Part shown: piece after piece, positions 8,462-16,061 of the stretch | How positions within the stretch are numbered: position 1 is the first letter of the stretch | Layout of the letters: each line of letters begins with the position of its first letter | Assembly: GCA_030067055.1 (NCBI GenBank) | Contig: JASJAL010000004.1 | Span: forward strand, 1-17,700 | Reading direction: 5' to 3' | Origin: Kiloniellales bacterium | Lineage (GTDB): Bacteria > Pseudomonadota > Alphaproteobacteria > Kiloniellales > JAKSBE01 | Length of the DNA: 17,700 nucleotides | Notes under the pieces: model-generated | Told to the model about the DNA's origin: nothing | Databases searched by the model: none | Seen by the model: only the letters and a program-made list of their open reading frames with translations | Program-made: the position numbers and the translations under genes

Positions 8462-9250
8462 CTAGAGGACCGCGCCGTAAGCCTCCGTGAAGGCCTCCTG
8501 GGCGTAGTCGTTGCTGGCATAGGCAAAGCCCTTGTCGCCCCATCCGGTTCCCCAGCTGTTACGAACGATGAAGTGATCGGGCGTGTACCCCACGAGGCAA
8601 ACGGCATGCCCGCCGCGGACCGTGTCAGGCCTGTAGACGTCCATATGACCGCGGTTCTGCGTCGCCCGGTCCCAGGTCCTGTCGACTCCGAGCCGCGTGA
8701 GAATCGGCCCTTGGTTTGCGATCCAAGAACGCCAGTTTGCGAGGTTTCGGCCGAGGTTGTGGTAGCTCGAGATGCGAAGGCGGGCAGCGAGTGTATAGAA
8801 GGCCGGCGCGCTCATGCTGGTAAGCGTGCCTTTCATGGGCAGGACCTTTTCGAGGACGCAGCCATAGGACCGGGCCACTCTCAGCGCCAGCTTGGTCTGG
8901 GTTCCTGCCGCCTCGATGAAGGTCGTCGGGTACCCGGTCAGTTCGTCTGTCTCCTTGTTTGCCATCCAGATGAACCGCGGCGAGGGCTGCTCGTTTTGGG
9001 CGATTTTTCCGGCGGTTACGAAATGCCATCGAAGGACCCCGTCAGCCGTGCTGAAGCCGACACAAGCTCCCGTCGTTCCTTGGTTTCGAATGGTCCACCA
9101 CTTCGCGCGCAGATCTTTCTTCGGCGGCGGGGCCGAGGCCGCTACGGCACCTGCCGCAACGGCATCTTCGTAGCCCCAGTCTGATTCCATCCCTGCGGAC
9201 GGATCGCAGTTCAGTACGAACTTCTTCACGCTTGGTCCTCGTTTGGCCAT
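8462..9250 (-). CDS. Papain-like (family C1) cysteine peptidase
   Basis: The 262-residue protein has the full papain active site in order: the oxyanion-hole Gln57 and nucleophile Cys63 in RNQGTTGACVGFS, His215 in GGHAVCLVGY, and Asn231 in VRNSWGTGWGDKGFAYAS. The N-terminus (MAKRGPSVKKFVLNCDPS) has no signal peptide, and the Ala/Pro-rich stretch near 31-43 could be a short pro-region or linker, so it is probably cytoplasmic or exported by another route. Start ATG 9250 has AAGGA seven bases upstream. It is the only gene of the hopanoid block without an obvious lipid role; it lies opposite in strand, between shc and hpnG. Two 60-base samples (8701-8760, 8941-9000) count at about 57-58% GC, below most of the window, but another (8581-8640) counts at 70%. 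The fold call is firm; substrate and role are unknown. Confidence 0.88.
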   Translation of the reverse strand: MAKRGPSVKKFVLNCDPSAGMESDWGYEDAVAAGAVAASAPPPKKDLRAKWWTIRNQGTTGACVGFSTADGVLRWHFVTAGKIAQNEQPSPRFIWMANKETDELTGYPTTFIEAAGTQTKLALRVARSYGCVLEKVLPMKGTLTSMSAPAFYTLAARLRISSYHNLGRNLANWRSWIANQGPILTRLGVDRTWDRATQNRGHMDVYRPDTVRGGHAVCLVGYTPDHFIVRNSWGTGWGDKGFAYASNDYAQEAFTEAYGAVL

Positions 9251-9629
9251 GGCTTCATCCTTCGCGTTCGGTAACGATTCGGCGGAGCAACCTCCATCGC
9301 TTGCTCCCAGACATCACTGGAGCTCCAGCAAATTCAAAGGGAGCCTAGTCCGATTAGGCCAGCGCCTCGACCCAAGCGCGTGTGGGAAGGGCCACAGACC
9401 GAGCCCCCGGATCCGTAGATCAGGCCGGAGACAGGAACGTCATTGGTGATTTGTCTTGCGACTTTGCGCTAGGCCGCCCTGGTCGGAATGCCGGCATGCG
9501 TTGCCAGACTCGCTTTCCTCGGGTATCTCGAACACAAGGTTTCGGTCCTGCGCTTCTTAAGGCCTTGGAGGGTTGCCCGGCAACGTCGCGGCGCCGCGCC
9601 GCCCGAAGGGGACAGGGTCAACTGGAACA
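9251..9629. other. Gene-free stretch between the C1 peptidase and hpnG
   Basis: These 379 bases hold no reading frame that looks like a protein; the open frames are short and compositionally random. They must contain the divergent start signals for the peptidase and hpnG. Visible structure is limited to a 12-base perfect palindrome at 9317-9328, a GCCTA/TAGGC inverted repeat near 9343-9359, and a GTTGCC/GGCAAC inverted repeat with a one-base centre near 9573-9585. No convincing promoter or RNA gene was recognised. Confidence 0.6.
9317..9328. repeat. 12-base perfect palindrome upstream of the peptidase gene
   Basis: CTGGAGCTCCAG reads the same on both strands and lies 67 bases upstream of the peptidase start. 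It is the right size and place for a dimeric repressor site, but one palindrome of this length can arise by chance in a window of this size and composition. Confidence 0.3.
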
Positions 9630-10373
9630 ATGAGCCATTCCGAGCTATCCCCGGAGCCTACGCAGGTGCAGCACGTCAGGCGGCTCGGCGTGGTGGTCGG
9701 CCTCGCCGCCGAGGCCGAGATCGCCGGTCAAATCCAGGCATTGGATGGTTCTTTGACCAACCTGATCGCGGTCTCGGGCGCCGACAGCGCCCGCGCGCGG
9801 ACGCTGGCGGAAGGCCAGATCGCCGAGGGCGTCGGGGCCCTGCTTTCCTTCGGCATCGCTGGCGGGCTCGCTCCGCAGGCGCGCTCCGATAGGTTGGTCT
9901 TGCCGGAGGCCGTTCTGCTGCCAGCCGGTGGCCGAATCGCGTGCGATCCGGCCTGGCGCGCAGCACTGGCAGCCTGCCTTGAAGCCAAGGGCCTAGGGGT
10001 CGAGGCTGCGCCGCTGCAGGGCAGCGACAGGGCCCTCACCTCGCCGCAGGACAAGGCCGAACTACACCGCGCGCAGGGCGCATTTGCAGTGGACATGGAG
10101 AGTCACGCGGTCGCGGCTGCCGCAAAAGCGGCCGGCCTGCCCTTCCTGGTCATGAGAGCGGTCGCCGATCCGGCCGAACGAGCGCTGCCGGCCTGGGCGA
10201 CGGCGGCCACCGGCTCGGACGGTCGAGTCAAGCTGGGGACCGCGATTATGGCGCTTTGCCGCCGGCCCTGGGAGATCCCTGCGGCGATGCGCCTCGGTGC
10301 CGAGACCCGGTCCGCGCTGAACGTGCTAGGCCGCGCTGTCCGCCTTTGCCCGCGCCTCGGCCTGCCGCTCTGA
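9630..10373 (+). CDS. hpnG: Adenosylhopane nucleosidase HpnG (phosphorylase-like)
   Basis: The 247-residue protein belongs to the purine nucleoside phosphorylase / MTA-SAH nucleosidase superfamily. In hopanoid side-chain synthesis HpnG removes adenine from adenosylhopane, the product of HpnH, giving (phospho)ribohopane. Visible motifs are the N-terminal VVVGLAAEAEIAG, FGIAGGL at 74-80, the substrate-binding FAVDMESHAVAAAA (VDMES at 154-158) and the catalytic-region Asp180 in MRAVADPAERALP. Start ATG 9630 is a judgement: the ribosome site is weak (GGGGACAGGG is 13 or more bases upstream), and an in-frame ATG at 9573 would add 19 unlike residues. It is read opposite to hpnH and its last 48 bases overlap the hpnH 3' end. 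No hopanoid gene is directly upstream on its strand, so it needs its own promoter. Confidence 0.9.
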   Translation: MSHSELSPEPTQVQHVRRLGVVVGLAAEAEIAGQIQALDGSLTNLIAVSGADSARARTLAEGQIAEGVGALLSFGIAGGLAPQARSDRLVLPEAVLLPAGGRIACDPAWRAALAACLEAKGLGVEAAPLQGSDRALTSPQDKAELHRAQGAFAVDMESHAVAAAAKAAGLPFLVMRAVADPAERALPAWATAATGSDGRVKLGTAIMALCRRPWEIPAAMRLGAETRSALNVLGRAVRLCPRLGLPL

Positions 10374-11534
10374 GGACTCCGCCGCGGGGGCGTGGATCTC
10401 CTCGACCGCCTCGCGGACCAGCGAATCGAAGACGAATTCCGCCGGCCGCTGCTTATCGAGCGGGATCTCCGGCGCCATCGGGCTCTTGGTATCGATGCCC
10501 TTGCGGGACAGCTTCCAGGCCTTGAGCGGGTTGTTGAGGGTATCGGTCACGGCCGTGGCCTCGTAACCGCAGTGCACCATGCAGTTGGCGCACTTCTCGT
10601 AGTTGCCGGTGCCGTAGCCGTCCCAGTCGGTCGACTCCATCAGCTCGGTGAAGGAGGAGGCATAGCCCTCGTTCAGCAGGTAGCAGGGCCGCTGCCAGCC
10701 GAAGATGTTGCGGGTCGGATTGCCCCAGGGCGTGCACTCGTAGGTCTGGTTGCCGGCCAGGAAGTCCAGGAACAGGGACGACTGGCTGAAGTCCCAGTTC
10801 TTGCCCTCGCCGCGCCGGAAAACGTCGCGGAACAGGTTCTTGGTCCGCTCCCGGGTCAGGAAATGCTCCTGGTCGGGCGCCCGCTCGTAGGCGTAGCCCG
10901 GCGACACCGTGATCCCGTCGACCTTCAGCTCGTCGGTGACGAAATCGAAGAACTCGGCGACCTTGTCCGGCTCCGCGTTGTTGAACAGCGTGGAGTTGAC
11001 GTTGACCCGGAAGCCCTTGGCCTTGACCGCCTTGATCGCCTTGATCGCCCGCTTGAAGACGCCCTTCTGGTCGACCGCGTGGTCGTGCTCCTCCTCCAGG
11101 CCGTCCAGATGGATTGAGAAGGTCAGGTAGGGGCTGGGCTCGAAGAGGTGGAGCTTCTTCTCCAGCAGCAGCGCGTTGGTGCAGAGGTAGACGAAGCGCT
11201 TGCGCTTGATCAGCTCCGAGACGATCTCGCCGATCTCCTTGTGCAGCAAGGGCTCGCCGCCCGGGATCGAGACCATGGGCGCGCCGCACTCCTCGGCCGC
11301 CTGGATACAGTCTTCCACCGACAGGCGCTTGTTGAGGATGGCGTCCGGATAGTCGATCTTGCCGCAGCCGGGACAGGCCAGGTTGCATCGGAACAGCGGC
11401 TCCAGCATCAGAACCAGCGGATAGCGCTTCTGCCCGGTCAAACGCTGCTTGAGAATGTACGCGCCGACGCGAACCTGCTGTCTCAGGGGAATAGGCAAGG
11501 TCTGGACCCTCTCATCCGTATACTGCGAGCGCAC
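10326..11534 (-). CDS. hpnH: Adenosylhopane synthase HpnH (radical SAM)
   Basis: The 402-residue radical SAM enzyme adds the 5'-deoxyadenosyl group of SAM to hopene (diploptene), starting the bacteriohopanepolyol side chain. The cluster motif is LFRCNLACPGCGKIDYP, with Cys50, Cys54 and Cys57 binding the [4Fe-4S] centre, and SIPGGEPLLH is the SAM-binding GGEP motif. The C-terminal part holds the HpnH-type extension with PTRNIFGWQRPCYLLNEG and KCANCMVHCGYEA, whose Cys residues could bind another metal or cluster. Two starts are possible: GTG 11534 (AGGA 8-9 bases upstream) and TTG 11498 (GAGAGG nine bases upstream), the latter giving MPIPLRQQVRVGAY, closer to the usual family N-terminus. It lies downstream of hpnA on the same strand after 204 bases and overlaps hpnG tail to tail. 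Confidence 0.95.
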   Translation of the reverse strand: MRSQYTDERVQTLPIPLRQQVRVGAYILKQRLTGQKRYPLVLMLEPLFRCNLACPGCGKIDYPDAILNKRLSVEDCIQAAEECGAPMVSIPGGEPLLHKEIGEIVSELIKRKRFVYLCTNALLLEKKLHLFEPSPYLTFSIHLDGLEEEHDHAVDQKGVFKRAIKAIKAVKAKGFRVNVNSTLFNNAEPDKVAEFFDFVTDELKVDGITVSPGYAYERAPDQEHFLTRERTKNLFRDVFRRGEGKNWDFSQSSLFLDFLAGNQTYECTPWGNPTRNIFGWQRPCYLLNEGYASSFTELMESTDWDGYGTGNYEKCANCMVHCGYEATAVTDTLNNPLKAWKLSRKGIDTKSPMAPEIPLDKQRPAEFVFDSLVREAVEEIHAPAAESSERQAEARAKADSAA

Positions 11535-11634
11535 ATTCCCGATCCTGGCCCGAGCCGGCCGGCGCAGAGTTGCGAATCAGACGCATTTGGCGCTGCTAGG
11601 TGGTAAAAATGCCTCTTCCGGACCCGGGCTTCAA

Positions 11635-11651
11635 GGCCAAGCAGGTGCCAA
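11635..11651 (-). promoter_or_regulatory. Sigma-54-like -24/-12 sequence upstream of hpnH
   Basis: On the minus strand TTGGCACCTGCTTGGCC carries the invariant GG and GC with exactly ten bases between, and the strong TTGGCAC half of the sigma-54 consensus. The -12 half is TGGC instead of TTGC. The predicted start would be about 90 bases before the GTG of hpnH. No activator site was identified, so this is a motif match only. Confidence 0.3.
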
Positions 11652-11738
11652 TCTGCGACTGAAGCAAAAGATCCTGCGGGGCGTGATCCCTCGGCCACAG
11701 CTGACACCCTCGCCGGTCCAAAAGGCCCGGCATCGGCC

Positions 11739-12731
11739 CTACTGCAGGTATCCGCCACGTTTGAACCATTCGACGGAGTCGGCCAGCGCCTCCTCCCAGG
11801 GCCGGAAACGGTAGCCCAGGTCGGAGATGGCCTTGGCACTGGAGAAGAACATCCGCTTGCGCGCCATGCGCACGCCTTCGATCGTGACGAAGGGCTCGCC
11901 GTTGGGGCGCAGACGCGACCAGGCCTCGGAGGCCGCCGCGACCGGCATGACCAGACTGTGCGGCAATTTCACCCGCGGCGCCTTGCCGCCGGTCAATTGG
12001 GCGATGCCTTGGAGGATCTCGGCCAAGGTCATGTTGGTGCCGCCCAGGATATAGCGCTCGCCGACCTGGCCGATATCGTAGGCGAGCAGGTGGCCTTCCG
12101 CGACGTCGTCGACGTGGACGACGTTGAGGCCGGTGTCGACGAAGGCCGGCATGCGCCCAGCAGCCGCTTCAACGATCATACGCCCGGTCGGGGTCGGCTT
12201 GACGTCGCGCGGCCCGATCGGCGTCGAGGGATTGACGATGACGATCGGCAGGCCGTCCTTGGCAATCATCTCCTTGACCGCCTCTTCGGCGAGGAACTTG
12301 GACCTCTTGTAGTGCCCGATCATGTCCTTGAGGGTCGACGGTGTCTCTTCGTCCGCCGGCGTGCCGTCCCGATGCAACCCGAGAGTCGCGACGGAACTGG
12401 TGTAGACGATACGCTCGACCCCGGCGTCGGCGGCCGCCTGGACCAGGTTCCGCGTTCCCTCGAGGTTGGCCTTGTAAATCTCGTCCGGCCGGCGCGACCA
12501 GAGCCGATAGTCGGCCGCCAGGTGATATAGGCTGCGCGCACCGGCAACCAGCGGCGCCAGCGATTGCGGATCGAGCAGGTCGGCTTCGACCACCTCGATG
12601 TCCAAGCCCTCGAGATTGCGCCGATCGCTGCCGGGACGGGCCATGACGCGAACCGCCTCGCCTCGCTTCAGCAGGCTGCGAACAACGGCCGAACCGACGA
12701 ATCCGGTGGCGCCGGTGACGACGACGGTCAA
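11739..12731 (-). CDS. hpnA: Hopanoid-associated sugar epimerase/dehydratase HpnA
   Basis: The 330-residue extended short-chain dehydrogenase matches HpnA. The NAD(P) site is TGATGFVG at 6-13, followed by the typical ADLLDP near 50-55 and YHLAADYRLW. The catalytic set is TSSVATLG (Ser112/113) and Tyr141-xxx-Lys145 in HYKRSKFLAEE. VNPSTPIGPRDVKPTPTG and the downstream HVDDVAEGHLLA are also typical of HpnA. The reaction is not firmly established; it is thought to modify the hopanoid head group or an activated sugar for it. The start is a TTG at 12731: the protein aligns from there and GGAGG lies seven bases upstream. It is divergent from hpnM and likely transcribed towards hpnH. Confidence 0.92.
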   Translation of the reverse strand: MTVVVTGATGFVGSAVVRSLLKRGEAVRVMARPGSDRRNLEGLDIEVVEADLLDPQSLAPLVAGARSLYHLAADYRLWSRRPDEIYKANLEGTRNLVQAAADAGVERIVYTSSVATLGLHRDGTPADEETPSTLKDMIGHYKRSKFLAEEAVKEMIAKDGLPIVIVNPSTPIGPRDVKPTPTGRMIVEAAAGRMPAFVDTGLNVVHVDDVAEGHLLAYDIGQVGERYILGGTNMTLAEILQGIAQLTGGKAPRVKLPHSLVMPVAAASEAWSRLRPNGEPFVTIEGVRMARKRMFFSSAKAISDLGYRFRPWEEALADSVEWFKRGGYLQ

Positions 12732-12738
12732 GACTCTG

Positions 12739-12743
12739 CCTCC
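12739..12743 (-). promoter_or_regulatory. Ribosome binding site fixing the TTG start of hpnA
   Basis: GGAGG on the minus strand is seven bases before TTG 12731. This strong site supports the TTG, which also places the Rossmann glycine motif at the usual distance from the N-terminus. Confidence 0.75.
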
Positions 12744-12816
12744 GATCTCGTGCCGGCTAGGTCGGCTGGGTAATGTCTCCGGTGACGGAGCGCTGTCGGA
12801 TTCTGGTCACACCACA

Positions 12817-12848
12817 TTGACTTGCAAGCCGAACGATACGACCTACTC
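12817..12848 (+). promoter_or_regulatory. Candidate promoter for hpnM in the hpnA-hpnM divergent gap
   Basis: TTGACT at 12817-12822 matches five of six bases of the sigma-70 -35 box. The region 15-20 bases downstream (TACGACCTACTC) contains only poor -10 matches, so the assignment rests on the -35 half. The 192-base gap must hold promoters for both divergent genes. It also has CTCCG/CGGAG, a small inverted repeat near 12777-12790. Confidence 0.25.
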
Positions 12849-12912
12849 CTCGCGGGGAAATGGTGAGCGACACGCTGATTCGGGAGCTTACCGCCCCACA
12901 GAAACACGTGCC

Positions 12913-12918
12913 AGGGGG
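12913..12918 (+). promoter_or_regulatory. Ribosome binding site fixing the GTG start of hpnM
   Basis: AGGGGG lies five bases before GTG 12924 and supports that start, which gives a proper signal peptide. Confidence 0.65.
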
Positions 12919-12923
12919 ATATT

Positions 12924-13547
12924 GTGTCGCGGCTCTTGATTTTCACCCTTTCGGTTCTCCTGGCGCTCGGGTCTCCCGCCGGCGCCGCCGATCCGGCGAG
13001 TCCCAGCCAGGCCGTGGCTCGGCTCAACGAGGCCCTGCTCGACTCTATGAAAAATGCCGAGCAGCTTGGCTATCGGGGCCGCTACGAGCGCCTGGCCCCG
13101 GTCCTGAGCGAGACCTTCAACTTCCCGGTCATGGCCCGGGTCTCGGTCGGGCGGTATTGGTCCAAGCTGTCGGACGACCAGCGCGAGCGACTGGTCGATA
13201 CCTTCTCGCGCATGAGCATCGCCACCTTCGCGGCCCGCTTCAACGGCTATTCCGGCGAGCGGATGGAGATCCTCGGCGAAGAGGCAGGATTGCGCCAGTC
13301 CATCCTGGTCCGCAATCAGCTGGTCAAATCCGATGGCGAGGTCATTCCCCTGCACTACCTGATGCGCGAATCGGACACCGGCTGGCGAGCGGTGGACGTC
13401 CACCTCGACGCCAAGTTCAGCGAGGTGGCGACCAAGCGGGCCGAGTACACCTCGGTCATCGACCGTGAGGGCTTCGACGCCCTGATCGCCAACCTCGAGC
13501 AGAAGATCGCCGAGCTGGCTGCTGGCAAGGCGGGCGACCAGGGCTAG
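12924..13547 (+). CDS. hpnM: Periplasmic HpnM, MlaC/Ttg2D-like lipid-binding protein
   Basis: The 207-residue protein begins with a signal peptide (MSRLLIFTLSVLLALGSPAGA, likely cut before Asp/Pro-rich ADPASP). The mature part is of the MlaC/toluene-tolerance family: LNEALLDSMKNAEQLGYRGRYERLAPVLSETFNFPVMARVSVG, the long helices around FSRMSIATFAARFNGYSGE, and GWRAVDVHLDAKFSEVATKRAEYTSVIDREGFDALIANLEQKI. MlaC relatives carry phospholipids across the periplasm; HpnM is found with hopanoid genes and is inferred to move hopanoids, often with the RND-like HpnN. No hpnN is in this window. The start is GTG 12924 with a strong ribosome site. Its stop is 12 bases from the stop of the convergent phnE2, with no terminator seen between. 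Confidence 0.9.
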   Translation: MSRLLIFTLSVLLALGSPAGAADPASPSQAVARLNEALLDSMKNAEQLGYRGRYERLAPVLSETFNFPVMARVSVGRYWSKLSDDQRERLVDTFSRMSIATFAARFNGYSGERMEILGEEAGLRQSILVRNQLVKSDGEVIPLHYLMRESDTGWRAVDVHLDAKFSEVATKRAEYTSVIDREGFDALIANLEQKIAELAAGKAGDQG

Positions 13548-13559
13548 GCCGCTTCCGCC

Positions 13560-14375
13560 TCAGATGATGGCGTGGCGAATCCGCGCCGAGACCCATTCGC
13601 TGACCACGACCGTCAAGAGGATGGCAAGCAGGATCACGCTGACCTTGCTCCAGGCCAGTTCCATCACCGACGCATTGAGCTGGATCCCGATGCCGCCGGC
13701 ACCGACCAGGCCGAGAATCGTCGATTCCCGGATATTGATATCCCAGCGGAACACCGAGATCCCGGCGAAGGCCGGCGCGATCTGCGGGACGATGCCGTAG
13801 GCCAGGATCTGCGGCTTGGCCGCCCCGGTCGCGGCGACGGCCTCGACCTGCGTCGGATCGATCTCCTCGATCGCCTCGTAGAGCAGCTTGGCGACGAAGC
13901 CGATGGAGCGGAATCCGATTGCGATGATCCCGGCGAACTCGCCCGGTCCGACGATGGCGACCAGCAAGAGCGCCCAGATCAGCGAGTTGATCGAGCGCGA
14001 GGCGACGATGATGAAGAGCGCGATGGGACGCAGGAAGAGCACGCTGGGCGTGGTGTTGCGGGCCGCGAGAAACGCGACCGGCACCGCGATGACGATCGCC
14101 ATCGCAGTCCCGATCGTCGCGATATTCAGGGTGTCCCAGAGCGGCCACCAGAGCTGATCGATATAGCTCCAGCGGGGTGGAACCATACGATCCGCCAGGT
14201 CGCCGGCCTGGGTGCCGGCGTCCAGAACGAAGAACCAGATCGTCTTGTCCGAGATCAGCTGGAAGCAATAGACAAAGATCAGGGCCCCGATCAGCCAACC
14301 GGCCCAGATCGCCAGCTGCCGGCCGCGCTCGCGCCGCTGCCAGACCTTGAGACCGGATTCCTCCCTGACCGGCAT
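13560..14375 (-). CDS. phnE: Phosphonate-type ABC transporter permease, second copy (PhnE2)
   Basis: The 271-residue inner-membrane permease has about six hydrophobic segments, beginning near residues 21-40 (LAIWAGWLIGALIFVYCFQL). The coupling loop that contacts the ATPase is EEIDPTQVEAVAATGAAKPQILAYGIVPQIAP (about 170-201), the EAA motif of binding-protein-dependent importers. FRWDINIRESTILGLVGAGGIG is the PhnE signature. It is homologous to the gene upstream; together they would form the heterodimeric channel. ATG 14375 overlaps the TGA of phnE1 by one base (TGATG), a translational coupling signal. The same frame is open further upstream across phnE1, but that part is not protein-like. Last gene of phnDCEE. 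Confidence 0.92.
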   Translation of the reverse strand: MPVREESGLKVWQRRERGRQLAIWAGWLIGALIFVYCFQLISDKTIWFFVLDAGTQAGDLADRMVPPRWSYIDQLWWPLWDTLNIATIGTAMAIVIAVPVAFLAARNTTPSVLFLRPIALFIIVASRSINSLIWALLLVAIVGPGEFAGIIAIGFRSIGFVAKLLYEAIEEIDPTQVEAVAATGAAKPQILAYGIVPQIAPAFAGISVFRWDINIRESTILGLVGAGGIGIQLNASVMELAWSKVSVILLAILLTVVVSEWVSARIRHAII

Positions 14376-15196
14376 CACTGCACCCACTTGCGGACGTAGC
14401 CGGAGAGGTACTCGATCGCCATCACGATGGCGATGATGACCAGCAGGATCGCCGCCGCCGAATCGAACTCGTAGCGCTCGAAGGCCGTGTTCAGGGTCGC
14501 GCCGATCCCGCCGCCGCCGACGATGCCGACGACCGCCGATTCCCGGAAGTTGATGTCGAAGCGGTAGAGCGACAGGCCGATGAAGCGGGGCAGCACCTGC
14601 GGCTGGACCGCATAGTTCAGCCACTGGAACCAGCCGGCACCGGTCGCCCGCACCGCCTCGGCCTGGGTCGGGTCCATGTCCTCGATGTCCTCGGCCAGAA
14701 GCTTGGCGAAGAAACCGATGGTGGCGATGCTGAGGGTGACGAAGCCGGCGAAGGGCCCGAAGCCGAAGAGCTTGACGAAGAAGATCGCCAGCAGCACCTC
14801 CTGGAAGCTGCGCGAGACGGCGATGATGCTCCGGCAGAAGTAGTAGACGGGTGCCGGTGAGATGTTGCGCGCCGCGCCCAGCCCGACCGGTACCGATATG
14901 AGGATGCCGATCACCGTCGAGGCCACGGTCATCCAGAGGCTCTCGTTGATTCCGTCGAGGATCTCCTCCCAGCGCGACGTGAAGTCGGGCGGGAAGAAGG
15001 CGGCCAGGAAGGCCTGTCCGCGGGGCAGTCCGGCATAGACCCGGGACCAGTTGACCTCGATCGTCCCGAAGGCGGCCGCCAGGTAGAGCGCGGCGCCCAG
15101 GCCGAGAGCCCAGCGCAGCCAACGGCGTTTGATCAGGGGCGGCGGCCGCCAGCGGCGCCCGGGCACCGAAGCCTCCGACACCAAAGCCATGGTCAT
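14375..15196 (-). CDS. phnE: Phosphonate-type ABC transporter permease, first copy (PhnE1)
   Basis: The 273-residue permease has a basic cytoplasmic N-terminus (RRWRPPPLIKRRWLRW) and then a first membrane helix (about 29-43). The EAA loop is EDMDPTQAEAVRATGAGWFQWLNYAVQPQVLP (about 172-203). The C-terminal LYRFDINFRESAVVGIVGGGGIGATLNTAF is characteristic of PhnE. It is paralogous to PhnE2. Two in-frame ATGs fit: 15196 (GGGGG about nine bases upstream) and 15190 (GGGAG about eight bases upstream); the first is given. It lies 13 bases after phnC. Confidence 0.92.
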   Translation of the reverse strand: MTMALVSEASVPGRRWRPPPLIKRRWLRWALGLGAALYLAAAFGTIEVNWSRVYAGLPRGQAFLAAFFPPDFTSRWEEILDGINESLWMTVASTVIGILISVPVGLGAARNISPAPVYYFCRSIIAVSRSFQEVLLAIFFVKLFGFGPFAGFVTLSIATIGFFAKLLAEDIEDMDPTQAEAVRATGAGWFQWLNYAVQPQVLPRFIGLSLYRFDINFRESAVVGIVGGGGIGATLNTAFERYEFDSAAAILLVIIAIVMAIEYLSGYVRKWVQ

Positions 15197-15209
15197 GCTC
15201 CCGGCCCCC

Positions 15210-16055
15210 TCAGGTCATGCCCGCCAGCCGGTCACGGTCGGGCTCCGGCAGGTCGTGCGGCTCCGTGGTTGAATCGGCCTCATCGTCCTCCTCGCCCTTG
15301 CCGATCGTGGCCGACCAGTCCTCCTCGCCGTAGATCTGGGTCAGCACCTCGTCGGTCAGGCCTTGAGGCCCGCCGTCGTAGACGATCTCGCCGAGCTGCA
15401 GGCCAACGATGCGCTGGGCGAACATCTTGGCCAGCAGGACGTCGTGGATGTTGATGATCGCCGGCAGGCCCCGCTCGTCGCAGAGCTCGCAGATCAGGCG
15501 CATGATCTGCCGCGAAGTCTTGGGATCGAGGCTGGCCGTCGGCTCGTCGACCAGCAGCAACTGCGGATCCTGGATCAGGGCCCGGGCGATCCCGACCCGC
15601 TGCCGCTGGCCGCCCGAGAGCTCGTCGGCCCGCTTGTCGATCATGTCTTCGAGCCCAACCCGGGCCAGAAGCCGAAAGGCTTCGTCGATGTCGCTCTGCG
15701 GAAAGCGCCGGAAGTAGCTACGCCAGAAACCGACATAGCCTAGGCGGCCCGAAAGTACGTTTTCCATCACTGTCAGGCGCTCGACCAGGGCGTATTCCTG
15801 AAAGATCATGCCCATCTGCCGACGCATCCGGCGCAGGGCGCGGCCACCCAGGCTGGAAACCTCCACCCCGTCCAACCAGACCTTGCCGTTACTCGGCTCG
15901 ACCAGCCGGTTGATACAGCGGATCAGAGTCGACTTGCCGGCCCCGGAGGGGCCGATCAAGGCCAGGACCTGGCCCTTGGGCATTTCGAGATCGACGCCCT
16001 TTAGGGCCAGGTCCCCGGTCGGATAGCGCTTGGTCAGCGTCTCCAGACGCAGCAA
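15210..16055 (-). CDS. phnC: Phosphonate-type ABC transporter ATPase PhnC
   Basis: The 281-residue ATP-binding subunit drives import through the PhnE pair. It has Walker A GPSGAGKS (35-42), Q-loop [19 protein letters not shown], signature [15 protein letters not shown] (146-160), Walker [13 protein letters not shown] (166-177) and the H-loop His204 in NIHDV. The Q-loop region [23 protein letters not shown] is typical of PhnC. Residues 253-281 form an acidic, probably disordered tail ([15 protein letters not shown]...) beyond the usual family end. The start is TTG 16055, six bases after AAGGAGG, giving [12 protein letters not shown] at the expected N-terminus. It is 30 bases after phnD. Confidence 0.93.
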   Translation of the reverse strand: MLRLETLTKRYPTGDLALKGVDLEMPKGQVLALIGPSGAGKSTLIRCINRLVEPSNGKVWLDGVEVSSLGGRALRRMRRQMGMIFQEYALVERLTVMENVLSGRLGYVGFWRSYFRRFPQSDIDEAFRLLARVGLEDMIDKRADELSGGQRQRVGIARALIQDPQLLLVDEPTASLDPKTSRQIMRLICELCDERGLPAIINIHDVLLAKMFAQRIVGLQLGEIVYDGGPQGLTDEVLTQIYGEEDWSATIGKGEEDDEADSTTEPHDLPEPDRDRLAGMT

Positions 16056-16061
16056 GGCCTG

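Noticed and set aside
6435..8543. A 702-codon open frame on the minus strand opposite shc
   Set aside because: It is the antisense shadow of a GC-rich gene. The encoded sequence is rich in Gly/Arg/Val/Asp/Leu without any recognisable domain, while the plus strand gives a textbook squalene-hopene cyclase.
9432..9460. GGAAC with a CTTG about 17 bases downstream, resembling an EcfG stress promoter
   Set aside because: The downstream half does not match CGTT, so only one half of the motif is present.
11722..11738. Short GGCC/GGCC hairpin followed by TTTT after the hpnA stop on the minus strand
   Set aside because: The stem is only four pairs and the T run only four bases, too weak to call a terminator.
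14376..15122. N-terminal extension of the phnE2 frame upstream of ATG 14375
   Set aside because: The extension is Arg/Gly/Pro-rich, overlaps phnE1 in another frame and is not permease-like; the TGATG junction marks the real start.
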